Assembly: GCA_963922495.1 (NCBI GenBank) | Contig: CAWUIH010000022.1 | Span: 1-23,408 of the forward strand | DNA: 23,408 bases | DNA from: CAWUIH01 sp963922495 | GTDB lineage: Bacteria; Pseudomonadota; Gammaproteobacteria; Coxiellales; Coxiellaceae | Direction of reading: 5' to 3' | Part shown: positions 9,481 through 17,161 of the stretch, in pieces | How positions within the stretch are numbered: the first letter of the stretch is position 1 | How the letters are laid out: the number at the start of each line of letters is the position of its first letter | Program-made: the position numbers and the translations under genes | Notes under the pieces: model-generated | What the model saw: the letters and a program-made list of their open reading frames with translations, nothing else | The model's database searches: none | What the model was told of the DNA's origin: nothing

Positions 9481-9816
9481 TTAAGCCCAAAGAAACTTCA
9501 AGGCCCAGATAATGTAGGCCAGATTTAAAAAACAAACCGCAGTTTGTAATATTAATCGAAAAAATTTACAAGTAACGTAATCCGTGAAAACAGTCCACAG
9601 ACCGATCCAAGCATGCCAAAGAATCGAAATTAACACGATAAGAGTGAAAACACGCATTACCATGTTACTAAATAAACCGTGAATTTTTATAAAGGAAATA
9701 GGATGAAAAGACAGCAAGAATCCCATTAAAACGATAAAATAAATTCCGATCAATATGGCTGTTACTCGTTGCACAAACCAGTCACGAAATCCTCTACGAT
9801 CAATTTCCATTACCAT
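9481..9816 (-). CDS. sdhD: Succinate dehydrogenase membrane anchor subunit
   Basis: Small membrane anchor that binds heme b and ubiquinone with SdhC. The product (111 residues) has three hydrophobic helices at about 17-37, 50-77 and 85-110. The heme ligand is H68 in SILWHAWIG, and the quinone-site pair D79-Y80 lies in FTDYVT. The ATG at 9816 is preferred because AGGGG lies seven bases upstream; ATG 9810 (forming TAATG with the sdhC stop) and TTG 9822 are alternatives. The reading frame overlaps the end of sdhC, which suggests coupled translation for equal subunit supply. Confidence 0.93.
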   Translation of the reverse strand: MVMEIDRRGFRDWFVQRVTAILIGIYFIVLMGFLLSFHPISFIKIHGLFSNMVMRVFTLIVLISILWHAWIGLWTVFTDYVTCKFFRLILQTAVCFLNLAYIIWALKFLWA

Positions 9817-10187
9817 ATCCAAACCCCTAAGAGAACGATTGATACCAATACTAAAACGAACACTGTATAGGTAGTGATACGGCCTGCATGAACTGTTTCA
9901 AAGTAGCCAGCATCCATGATGAGATGTCGAATGCCAGCGAATACGTGAAAAGTGGTTACACTTAACAATAACCAAGTTACTAGCTTTAGCCAAAAATTGG
10001 CAGCGAACACTTGTTGCAAAGCTGAAAAAGAATGGGAATCTGATGTAACAGCATACAATAGGTAAAGTGCAAAGGGTATAAATAGATACATTAATACACC
10101 CGTTACACGATGCATAATTGAAATGATTGCTGTCGGCGGAAAATGAAATTTAGTCAAATCTAAATTAACAGGTCGCTTATCGTTCAT
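9810..10187 (-). CDS. sdhC: Succinate dehydrogenase cytochrome b556 subunit
   Basis: First gene of the operon, encoding the larger heme b/quinone-binding anchor of complex II. The start at 10187 (MNDKRPVNLDL) has AGGAGC five bases upstream and matches the E. coli N-terminus KKQRPVNLDL; an upstream in-frame ATG at 10223 lacks this support. The 125-residue product has the SIMHRVTG signature (residues 23-30; quinone-site Ser and Arg), heme ligand H81 in HVFAGIRHLIMDAGY, and three hydrophobic helices (about 29-47, 62-84, 106-125). Confidence 0.95.
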   Translation of the reverse strand: MNDKRPVNLDLTKFHFPPTAIISIMHRVTGVLMYLFIPFALYLLYAVTSDSHSFSALQQVFAANFWLKLVTWLLLSVTTFHVFAGIRHLIMDAGYFETVHAGRITTYTVFVLVLVSIVLLGVWIW

Positions 10188-10280
10188 TTTGCTCCTAAAA
10201 ATGATGTTCCAAACAAAATTCAAGTTTACAACAAAATCATATTTAATCTTAAATTTACACTCTGGATTTTATTTGAAGCG

Positions 10281-10309
10281 ATTATATCCTAGTTCGAGAT
10301 AGAGGCCAA
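10281..10309 (-). promoter_or_regulatory. Putative sigma-70 promoter of the sdh-suc operon
   Basis: On the minus strand a perfect TATAAT (-10, plus-strand 10281-10286) is preceded at exactly 17 bases by TTGGCC (-35, 10304-10309), four of six matches to consensus. The predicted transcript would start near 10274 and have a leader of about 87 bases before sdhC. Confidence 0.6.
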
Positions 10310-10400
10310 ATAAAATAGTTTGTGCCTACACATGAATTTTTTTTATACATGGCATCAATTTAAATGCGGCCAGGTATATAAAAACATGGTAAAAATTTGC

Positions 10401-10406
10401 TATAAT
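10401..10406 (+). promoter_or_regulatory. Putative extended -10 promoter of gltA
   Basis: A perfect TATAAT preceded by TGC forms an extended -10 element (TGCTATAAT, 10398-10406). No good -35 is visible at 16-18 bases, which fits extended -10 promoters. The leader to the gltA ATG would be about 26 bases. It lies 115 bases from the opposing sdh -10. Confidence 0.65.
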
Positions 10407-10438
10407 GATTAATCACTAGCATTTACCTTGGAGCAAAA

Positions 10439-11725
10439 ATGAATAACCCTAAAGCAAAAATTTCTTTCAATAATCAAGATATTGAACTCCCAGTTCATTC
10501 CCCTACACTGGGACAAGATGCCATCGACGTTAGGACTTTAGGGCAACACGGCGTTTACACATTTGACGCTGGTTTCTACTCCACCGCCGCCTGTAAATCT
10601 GAAATCACTTATATCAATGGCGCTAAAGGTGAATTGCTGCATCGCGGTTATCCGATTGATCAACTTGCTAATCAATGCAGTTATTTAGAGGTTTGTTACC
10701 TACTGATGCATGGTGAACTGCCAACTCGCACACAGTATCAAAATTTTGAATCAGAAATTAAGAATCATCGCTCATTACACGACCACGTTGCAAAATTTTT
10801 TGGTGGATTTCGTCATAATGCCCATCCAATGGCCCTGGTTCTGTCAACCGTAGGTGCGCTTTCTGCTTATTATCACGATGGCCTCGATATTACACGCGAA
10901 AATGACCGCATACTTTCTGCCATGCGTCTGGTTGCCAAAATGCCTACGATTGCAGCAATGGCTTATAAATTTTCCATCGGAGAGCCATTCATGCATCCAC
11001 GCAAAGAACTCAGTTATGCTGAAAACTTTCTGTATATGATGTTTTGCACCCCTTACGAAGAAGAAGTACCTGATCCGGTATTAGTACGCGCTATGGATCG
11101 AATTTTTACACTTCATGCTGATCATGAGCAAAATGCCTCAACAACTACTGTTCGTGTTGCTGGTTCCACAGGAGCCAATCCGTTCGCCTGTATCTCAGCC
11201 GGTATTGGCGCGCTATGGGGCCCCGCACACGGCGGCGCTAACGAAGCTTGCCTCAACATGTTGCACAATATTGGCGACGAAACCCAAATTGATACTTATC
11301 TTGCTAAAGCTAAGGACAAAGATGATCCTTTTCGTCTGATGGGCTTTGGTCACCGCGTCTATAAGAATTACGACCCACGCGCAAAAGTCATGCGCGCAAC
11401 TTGTCACGAGGTATTGGATACGGTTGGAAAACGCGATGAACCATTATTCAAACTAGCAATGAAACTCGAAAAAATCGCATTAGAAGACCAATATTTTGTC
11501 GAAAGGAAACTTTACCCTAACGTTGATTTCTACTCTGGTTTAACTTTAAGTGCCATTGGTATTCCCTCAAATATGTTCACTGTTATTTTTTCATTGGCAC
11601 GCACCGTGGGCTGGATTTCCCAATGGATGGAGATGATGAGTGACCCCAGCCAACGGCTCGCCCGCCCACGTCAATTATATATGGGCAAAAAAGAGCGTGA
11701 TGTAGTTGCACTAGAAAAGCGTTAA
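10439..11725 (+). CDS. gltA: Citrate synthase (type II)
   Basis: Condenses acetyl-CoA and oxaloacetate to citrate, the entry step of the TCA cycle. At 428 residues it matches the hexameric type II enzyme of gammaproteobacteria (427 in E. coli). The catalytic triad is intact: H264 in PAHGGANEA, H305 in GFGHRVYKNYDPRA and D363 in VDFYSG. The ATG has GGAG six bases upstream. It is divergent from sdhC with a shared 251-base control region, the classical gltA/sdh arrangement, allowing joint regulation. No clear U-tract terminator follows; the inverted repeat at 11760 is the nearest structure. Confidence 0.98.
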   Translation: MNNPKAKISFNNQDIELPVHSPTLGQDAIDVRTLGQHGVYTFDAGFYSTAACKSEITYINGAKGELLHRGYPIDQLANQCSYLEVCYLLMHGELPTRTQYQNFESEIKNHRSLHDHVAKFFGGFRHNAHPMALVLSTVGALSAYYHDGLDITRENDRILSAMRLVAKMPTIAAMAYKFSIGEPFMHPRKELSYAENFLYMMFCTPYEEEVPDPVLVRAMDRIFTLHADHEQNASTTTVRVAGSTGANPFACISAGIGALWGPAHGGANEACLNMLHNIGDETQIDTYLAKAKDKDDPFRLMGFGHRVYKNYDPRAKVMRATCHEVLDTVGKRDEPLFKLAMKLEKIALEDQYFVERKLYPNVDFYSGLTLSAIGIPSNMFTVIFSLARTVGWISQWMEMMSDPSQRLARPRQLYMGKKERDVVALEKR

Positions 11726-12138
11726 TTTAAGATAATCAGAATTTATTTCGGAAAATAATGGCATTACATGCAAACCAGTTAAAAGGGTACATTGATATCA
11801 GCTGAGGTACACTGAATTTGCATGTAATGCCTGAAAAGTTATAGCGGGATGTCATTTATCATATTTTTAACATTCTTCATAAGATACCTAAGAAACGTTT
11901 CAATATTGTTTCTGATAATTAACAAAATGTAACACACTGGATACATACTGTTTTATCCTTGCCAGAGATCTTGCAATATCATTTAACCTAGAAAAACAGT
12001 TGGATCACGATTTCCGGTATCCGATCTTGGTTCATTTCGCTATTAAGAAAAAAATAGACTTCAAATGAAACCAGATGTAACGTATCAGATAAATTTTATA
12101 TCTAATTTTTAGTCAAAAAATTACTATAAGGAGCTCAC
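11726..12138. other. 413-base intergenic region after gltA
   Basis: No supported gene lies here. It holds a small AT hairpin (TTATTT/AAATAA, 11743-11758), the long inverted repeat at 11760-11831, a palindrome GAAACGTTTC (11892-11901) nested in AGAAAC/GTTTCT (11891-11913), and an AGATA/TATCT hairpin followed by TTTTT about 40 bases before the next gene. No convincing promoter was found for the gene at 12139. Its length and structure leave room for a small RNA, but nothing decides it. Confidence 0.5.
11760..11831. repeat. Perfect 15-bp inverted repeat (long hairpin element)
   Basis: GGCATTACATGCAAA (11760-11774) is the exact reverse complement of 11817-11831. Inside, CAGT/ACTG (11776-11779 with 11811-11814) and GTAC/GTAC (11787-11790 with 11807-11810) can extend the stem, and the loop holds the palindrome TGATATCA (11793-11800). 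No U-tract follows and no target-site duplication flanks it. It could be a small mobile element remnant, a REP-like element or a structured RNA 3' end of gltA. No second copy is present in the window. Confidence 0.85.
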
Positions 12139-12954
12139 ATGTCTCGTGAATTAGAAAAACACCCATTCGGTCTACTATTCGAACTAGCGAAACAGCAGCC
12201 TGAAATATTACGCGAAAGTTTTTGGGTAGGATTGGGGGCTGCCATCGCCTGGGGGCCGCGAGTGAGCGCCTCCCATTATTCACTTCTTGCGGGTGGTATT
12301 AAAGCGGAATCATTTACAACTACTCTAGCAAAACAACGTAGTTATTTCCCATCATTCAATCAACTTCGTCCGTATAACATATTTCGAAGCGGCAAAAGAC
12401 ATCCAAAATCACTAGTATGGCTTCAACTCTCACTAAATACCTTTTTTCTTGAGAATGCAGATCATGTAAGTAAAAATTTACCGCTTTCTCCAGTGATGCA
12501 GCTAGCAATCGTTTCTGCCCTTGCCGCCTACGGAGCAAGCCATGGTACACGTCGCATTGTTAATGATTTGACTATGACGCACAAGCCCATTTCATATTCG
12601 CGACTTGCATTGGGATTATTTTTTGAAGCCCTGAGAGAAGGCGGTTATTTATTTTTTTGCTTAGGAGCATCAAAAAGAGTTGCAGAAAAATTTAACTCTG
12701 ATAAGCCTGATCCTGAGAATCGTTTAGCATTTGTCGCAGCAACTAGTCTCGTTTCTATTGGAGGTGGCTTTATCACCGGCTTTCCGCACACTCTTGCACA
12801 AATAGCCTATCTTGAATCGCTCAAAAAAATTAATGCTAGAGTTTTCTTGAAAAATAGTTTCTTGTCTTCAACAATGCGCTCTGTAGCCATTGGTACATCT
12901 ATCACCGTCAATGAAGTAGCAAATCAAACCTGTAAAACATTAACATCCAGCTAA
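12139..12954 (+). CDS. Unknown membrane protein, possibly mitochondrial-carrier-like
   Basis: I do not recognise this 271-residue protein with certainty. The ATG has a strong AAGGAGCT ribosome site. The product has no signal peptide but is hydrophobic in blocks. It can be read as three similar units (about 27-107, 119-186, 194-266), each a Gly/Ala-rich hydrophobic helix, a basic amphipathic stretch and a second hydrophobic helix ending in charged residues. The last unit (GGGFITGFPHTLAQIAYLES, then LSSTMRSVAIGTSITVNEVANQ) resembles the odd and even helices of mitochondrial carrier repeats. However, the PX[DE]XX[KR] signatures are degenerate (PHTLAQ in unit 3, none clear in unit 2). Carrier-like effectors such as LncP are known in Legionella. 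Alternatives are an ordinary inner-membrane protein or a lineage-specific orphan. Confidence 0.55.
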   Translation: MSRELEKHPFGLLFELAKQQPEILRESFWVGLGAAIAWGPRVSASHYSLLAGGIKAESFTTTLAKQRSYFPSFNQLRPYNIFRSGKRHPKSLVWLQLSLNTFFLENADHVSKNLPLSPVMQLAIVSALAAYGASHGTRRIVNDLTMTHKPISYSRLALGLFFEALREGGYLFFCLGASKRVAEKFNSDKPDPENRLAFVAATSLVSIGGGFITGFPHTLAQIAYLESLKKINARVFLKNSFLSSTMRSVAIGTSITVNEVANQTCKTLTSS

Positions 12955-13015
12955 ATTAAATGCTTATTGCCACTTGCCAATACAGTTGATTCATTTACGC
13001 TTTAGGGAAATTGAT

Positions 13016-13045
13016 CAAAAACCTCCACCAAAGGCGGAGGTTTAT
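13016..13045. terminator. Intrinsic terminator, bidirectional
   Basis: AAACCTCC (13019-13026) pairs with GGAGGTTT (13036-13043); CC/GG inside extends it past one A-C mismatch to a three-base loop. Read on the minus strand the stem is followed by TTTTTG, a good U-tract for ending the ABC transporter operon. Read on the plus strand it is followed only by TTTATA. It lies between the convergent 12139 gene and the ABC ATPase gene. Confidence 0.75.
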
Positions 13046-13076
13046 AAGTCCGGCTTAAACCCAGAAAGGTCAGAAC

Positions 13077-13874
13077 TTAATCCAATAAATCAAAAATTTC
13101 TTCTTCAAGTCGATGCTTATATTCCAGTTGAGTGTTAACTTCTTGTAAAGTCTGTTTTCGGATTTTAATTTCTTTCACTACGCGGGATGGCTTTTTACTT
13201 AAAATAATCAAACGATCACTCATATCAATTGCTTCTAAAATATTATGTGTGACCATAATAACTGCTTTAGTTTTTATTTGTTTCGTACCCCACAGTACCA
13301 TAAAGTCACGACGTAGTTTTTTAGCTGTTACAGCATCCAATGCAGAGAATGGCTCATCAAGTAATAACGCTTCAGGCTCCATAACCAGCGCTCTCGCAAA
13401 ACCAACTCGTTGACACATACCTCCTGAAAGCTCACTAGGATAACTATTTTCATAGCCTTCCAAACCAATCATTTTTATTAGTTTGGTGACTTTCTGTTGG
13501 GTTTCTTTTACTGATAATTTTTGTGCTTGCAAGCCGATGGCAATATTGCCGCTTACCGTCAACCAGGGCAACAATGCATAATGCTGAAACACGATATTAA
13601 CAGAGCCTAATGGTTTAGTGATGGTTTCATCTTGGTAAAAAACCATACCAGAGGTGGGTTTAATTAAACCGGCCAGTAGACGTAACAAAGTCGATTTACC
13701 ACAGCCCGATGGACCTAAAATAGAGACTATTTCGTGATGGTGAACAGTAAAGTTAATATCATTTAATCCATTATTTATGTCATCATTGTAACTTTTACAA
13801 AGATTTTTTGCTTGAAAAGCAATTTGATTTTCAAATTTCGTGAGATCACGCTCTTGAGCAAATGCTAATTTCAT
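13077..13874 (-). CDS. ABC transporter ATP-binding protein (NitT/TauT/SsuB family)
   Basis: ATPase of an importer related to nitrate/sulfonate/taurine systems. In the 265-residue product, Walker A GPSGCGKST is at 54-62, Q-loop Q97 in VFQHYALLPW, signature LSGGMCQR at 149-156, Walker B and D-loop ALLLDEPFSALD at 169-180, and the switch histidine is H210. All catalytic residues are intact. The ATG has GGAG seven bases upstream and lies 21 bases after the permease gene, so the two form an operon. The C-terminal 50 residues are basic then acidic and carry no recognised domain. No periplasmic binding protein is encoded nearby, so the substrate cannot be told from the sequence. Confidence 0.93.
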   Translation of the reverse strand: MKLAFAQERDLTKFENQIAFQAKNLCKSYNDDINNGLNDINFTVHHHEIVSILGPSGCGKSTLLRLLAGLIKPTSGMVFYQDETITKPLGSVNIVFQHYALLPWLTVSGNIAIGLQAQKLSVKETQQKVTKLIKMIGLEGYENSYPSELSGGMCQRVGFARALVMEPEALLLDEPFSALDAVTAKKLRRDFMVLWGTKQIKTKAVIMVTHNILEAIDMSDRLIILSKKPSRVVKEIKIRKQTLQEVNTQLEYKHRLEEEIFDLLD

Positions 13875-13895
13875 GATTATTCTCCAGGCAGTTAA

Positions 13896-15644
13896 TTATC
13901 TAAGGTAAAATTTTGTTTCGGCCAAACGATATAACGGACGCCATAGAAATACGATACAAAGCGCCACTAACAAGCACATCAGAATACAACCTAACAATGC
14001 TTCATTATTAATATTTGCGTTAGTCATGTTTGCAATAAATCCACCTAACCCTGGAGTTGACAGCGTAGTCTTACCCCATTGAATTACTTCAGCAGTGATA
14101 TCCGCATTCCAGGCACCACCAGCTGCACTAATAATTCCCGTAACGATATAGGGAAATATTCCTGGGATAATCACTTTGCGCCATGAAAAAAATCCTTTAA
14201 TACCAAAATTTTGATTTAAATCTTGAATTTCTTGTGGCAAAGTACTCACACCGGCAATAACATTAAATAAAATATACCATTGCGTCCCAATCATTATCAG
14301 TGGAATTGTCCACCAACCAAGAGATTGATGAAAAGCCACTAAAAATACAGTCATCATTGGAAATAAAATATTTGGTGGTAAAGCAGCTAAAATTTGAATA
14401 ATTGGCTGTAAAGTACGAGTGAGTTTTTGACTTGAACCAATCCAAATTCCAACAGGAACAAATATCACTAAGCTTAAGATCATTGCCAATGCCACACGCG
14501 CGGTGGTAAGCATCATTAATTTCAACATATGAGATACTACAAAATGTGGCAGATAAGCAAATAATTTCAAAGCACCATAGCCTAATGCCGTTGCCAATAT
14601 TGAATACCATAATACTAAAAATAGAATATTTACAGTTTGATAACGTTTTTTTAACAGATAGAACATACGTGGTAAAAAACTTCGTTGATACACTCGATGC
14701 AAATAATAATGGAAATGCTTGCATGCTAATGCGATTTTTTTGAAAACCACACTCAATAAAGTCGCTCGCATAATCACTGTGTAAAACCATGAGGAGTTAT
14801 GTAGCAATGAGTGAACACGTTCAAACTTAAATTTATCCGCCCAACGTACCAATGGACGAAACAACAACTGATCAAATAAAATAATTGTTACAACCATTGT
14901 AATCAGCGCATACAACACTGCAAACCAATCTTGTTGATTAATAGCAACCTGAATATATGATCCAACACCTGGTAAAAACAAAGTACTACTACCAACGGCA
15001 ATTGCCTCTGTTGCTACAATTGCAAACCAGGCTGCTGATTGAGACACCATAGTATTCCATAATAATCCAGGAATAGAATATGGTAATTCGATTTTCCAAA
15101 ACTTTTGCCAACCATTTAATTGGTATGCACGAGCAGCTTCTTGTAAATCATTAGGAATTGTCTGCATGGTTTGATATAGCGTGAGGGTCATATTCCAAAC
15201 CTGGCTAGTAAAAACCCCAAATATCGCTGTTGCTTCAAGCCCCATTAAATTATGAGGGTACAACCGCATAAAGAAAATAATACTAAAGGTCAAAAACCCC
15301 ACCAATGGGACGGATTCCATAAAATTAATAAAAGGCAAAATGACGCGTGCCGCATGTTTATTTTTAGCAGCGAATACACCGAAAATAAATGTAAATAGAA
15401 ATGACCACACTAGACCATAAACTAGTCGCAAACTAGTTCGCAATGCATCATAAGGTAAATGATACCAAGCTAACGATAATGAGTTTAGTGATTGAGAATG
15501 AGTATCCCAGTGAGCGTGCATTCCAGAATATCCAACATGGAACAGCTCTATTGCAATAGCAGCAATTACAATAACTATCAGGTCATAACGAGTTATTTTT
15601 TTCAGCCAAACTTTTTTTGGCTGATTAACAATATGAGTATTCAT
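13896..15644 (-). CDS. ABC transporter permease, fused double-domain (NitT/TauT-like)
   Basis: A 582-residue inner-membrane protein with two permease domains in one chain. The first half (about 20-265) contains a well-formed EAA loop, DLQEAARAYQLNGWQKFWKIELP (about 166-188), facing the ATPase. The basic linker (about 270-335) joins it to the second half (about 336-575), whose EAA loop is more divergent (LPQEIQDLNQNFGIKGFFSWRKVIIP, about 469-494). Such fusions replace the usual homodimer of SsuC/TauC-type permeases. The ATG is preceded by GAGAG and AGGG. It is the first gene of the operon; a promoter is presumed in the 264 bases upstream but no convincing -10/-35 pair was found. Confidence 0.9.
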   Translation of the reverse strand: MNTHIVNQPKKVWLKKITRYDLIVIVIAAIAIELFHVGYSGMHAHWDTHSQSLNSLSLAWYHLPYDALRTSLRLVYGLVWSFLFTFIFGVFAAKNKHAARVILPFINFMESVPLVGFLTFSIIFFMRLYPHNLMGLEATAIFGVFTSQVWNMTLTLYQTMQTIPNDLQEAARAYQLNGWQKFWKIELPYSIPGLLWNTMVSQSAAWFAIVATEAIAVGSSTLFLPGVGSYIQVAINQQDWFAVLYALITMVVTIILFDQLLFRPLVRWADKFKFERVHSLLHNSSWFYTVIMRATLLSVVFKKIALACKHFHYYLHRVYQRSFLPRMFYLLKKRYQTVNILFLVLWYSILATALGYGALKLFAYLPHFVVSHMLKLMMLTTARVALAMILSLVIFVPVGIWIGSSQKLTRTLQPIIQILAALPPNILFPMMTVFLVAFHQSLGWWTIPLIMIGTQWYILFNVIAGVSTLPQEIQDLNQNFGIKGFFSWRKVIIPGIFPYIVTGIISAAGGAWNADITAEVIQWGKTTLSTPGLGGFIANMTNANINNEALLGCILMCLLVALCIVFLWRPLYRLAETKFYLR

Positions 15645-15709
15645 AGCCCTATCTCTCTTTTTTGAAGAGCAAATATTACAGATTCAATGTATTTTAGAAT
15701 AAATAAGTC

Positions 15710-15757
15710 GGCTACTGATACGGATTTTTCAGAAAATAGATATGGAAAACAGTAGCC
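15710..15757. repeat. 8-bp inverted repeat upstream of the ABC operon
   Basis: GGCTACTG (15710-15717) and CAGTAGCC (15750-15757) are perfect inverted copies 32 bases apart, and the loop contains the smaller palindrome TTTTC-A-GAAAA. The element lies about 65-115 bases upstream of the permease start on the minus strand, in a position for a leader hairpin or operator pair. Confidence 0.55.
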
Positions 15758-15792
15758 TAGCAACTACTGGGAGGAAATAAACTGTGACTGAT

Positions 15793-15823
15793 TTTGATCA
15801 TTTCATACCTCGATTTGATCATT
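15793..15823. promoter_or_regulatory. Paired TTTGATCATT repeats, possible operator
   Basis: TTTGATCATT occurs at 15793-15802 and again at 15814-15823, each centred on the palindrome TGATCA. The start-to-start distance is 21 bases, two helical turns, as in cooperative binding of a dimeric regulator. It lies between the lpxA end and the ABC operon start. Confidence 0.4.
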
Positions 15824-15908
15824 ATCGATTCAATTGCATCAAATTAATGTATTTTTTGAGCAAAGTCAACGAAAACTATCAATCCAGTCAAAAGACTCAT
15901 AAAATAAG

Positions 15909-16721
15909 CTAAAAATCATTTAGACTTTCAGTACGACTCATAGCACGGGCTGCACGAGCGATACCGCGGGTGGAAGTGGTAATCATGTTAAGAATGGTGG
16001 CTACTTCAGGAGAATTTTGTGAAAGCGGTTCTAATTCTGCAATCATCTGATCTTTACCCAATCCACGATTTTTAATAATACTAAAAGCTTGTTTTAGCCG
16101 GCTAATCGCTTCACGACTAAACCCATTACGACGCAACCCAACGAGATTCAAATTACAAGGTCCACCAGGATTGCCAATAACCATCATGTAAGGAAGAATA
16201 TCCTGAAACACTTTTGTTGCACGCCCTAAAAAAGTAAAAGCTCCAATACGGCAAAACTGGTGAATTCCTGCATACGCCGCCAGTATTGCATGATTGCCCA
16301 CCTCAACGTGTCCAGCGATCTGTGCTAAATTTGCAAAAATAGTATGATTTCCGACCCTACAATCATGGGCAATATGAGAATAAGACATAAAATAATTATG
16401 ATCACCAATAATTGTTTTTCCATGGCCTGCCAAGGTGCCACGATTGATAGAAACAAACTCTCGAATCACGTTATCCTTACCAATAACCAATGACGTTGTT
16501 TCTTCTTTGAAATCCATGTGCTGAGGGTCAGTACCCAAAACAGCATGAGAATAAATATGAGTGTTGGACCCGATGGTAGTATTTTCGGCGATCAACACAT
16601 GCGAACCAATTTGACAACCGGATTCAATGACTACATTGGGACCAATTTTCACCCAAGGACCTATCATTACATCAGATGCAATTTGCGCACTTGAATCAAT
16701 GACCGCTAATTTATCTATCAC
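15909..16721 (-). CDS. lpxA: UDP-N-acetylglucosamine acyltransferase
   Basis: First enzyme of lipid A synthesis: transfers a 3-hydroxyacyl chain from acyl carrier protein to the 3-OH of UDP-GlcNAc in the cytoplasm. The 270-residue product has the left-handed beta-helix hexapeptide repeats up to about residue 185 and a helical C-terminus. Catalytic H119 sits in HIAHDCRVGN (E. coli H125); K72, H138 and H154 match E. coli K76, H144 and H160. By the same alignment the acyl-chain ruler (E. coli G173) is R167, a bulky residue, which suggests a shorter acyl chain than C14. The ATG overlaps the fabZ stop by four bases (ATGA). The usual next gene, lpxB, does not follow. Confidence 0.95.
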   Translation of the reverse strand: MIDKLAVIDSSAQIASDVMIGPWVKIGPNVVIESGCQIGSHVLIAENTTIGSNTHIYSHAVLGTDPQHMDFKEETTSLVIGKDNVIREFVSINRGTLAGHGKTIIGDHNYFMSYSHIAHDCRVGNHTIFANLAQIAGHVEVGNHAILAAYAGIHQFCRIGAFTFLGRATKVFQDILPYMMVIGNPGGPCNLNLVGLRRNGFSREAISRLKQAFSIIKNRGLGKDQMIAELEPLSQNSPEVATILNMITTSTRGIARAARAMSRTESLNDF

Positions 16722-17161
16722 TCGGCAGCACCTTTAATCGTCATGATTTCGGCAACACAAGCAACTTGATCTTCCACTGTTGCTTTGCAACTGAATTTCC
16801 AAATCCGCCCCGATTTTAACACATTCACTTTCATTACCAACTGATCACCAGGCTCTACCACACGTTTAAAACGCGCGTTATTAACACCTGCAAAGAAATA
16901 AATGTCATTATGCCCTTCGGGTAAGCCCAATGATTTTACTTGCAAAACCCCAGCCGCTTGCGCCAATGCTTCAATAATTAACACGCCAGGCATTACTGGA
17001 CGCACTGGAAAATGCCCCATAAAAAAAGGCTCATTCGCTGTCACATTTTTTATCGCCACAACTGATTGGTTTAGTTCCAATGATAGCACCCGATCAACCA
17101 ATAAAAACGGATAACGATGGGGAATTAATTTTTTGATGTCTTTAGTTTCCATCAAGCTCAT
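16718..17161 (-). CDS. fabZ: 3-hydroxyacyl-ACP dehydratase
   Basis: Dehydrates 3-hydroxyacyl-ACP in fatty acid elongation, competing with LpxA and LpxD for the same substrate, which explains its place in this cluster. The 147-residue hot-dog fold protein has PHRYPFLLVDRV, the catalytic His H50 in GHFPVRPVMPGV and the catalytic Glu E64 in IEALAQAAG. The ATG at 17161 has GAGAG at a suitable distance and lies inside the lpxD 3' end (20-base overlap); an ATG at 17152 is an alternative. It overlaps lpxA by four bases, so the three genes are probably translationally coupled. Confidence 0.97.
   Translation of the reverse strand: MSLMETKDIKKLIPHRYPFLLVDRVLSLELNQSVVAIKNVTANEPFFMGHFPVRPVMPGVLIIEALAQAAGVLQVKSLGLPEGHNDIYFFAGVNNARFKRVVEPGDQLVMKVNVLKSGRIWKFSCKATVEDQVACVAEIMTIKGAAE

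Noticed and set aside
11891..11913. Nested palindrome AGAAAC/GTTTCT as an operator
   Set aside because: AT-rich, single copy and about 230 bases from the nearest start; too weak to call as a regulatory site.
14263..14790. 175-codon open frame within the permease gene
   Set aside because: Lies in another frame of a strongly supported membrane protein and has Cys/Ser-rich low-complexity composition typical of a frame-shifted translation.
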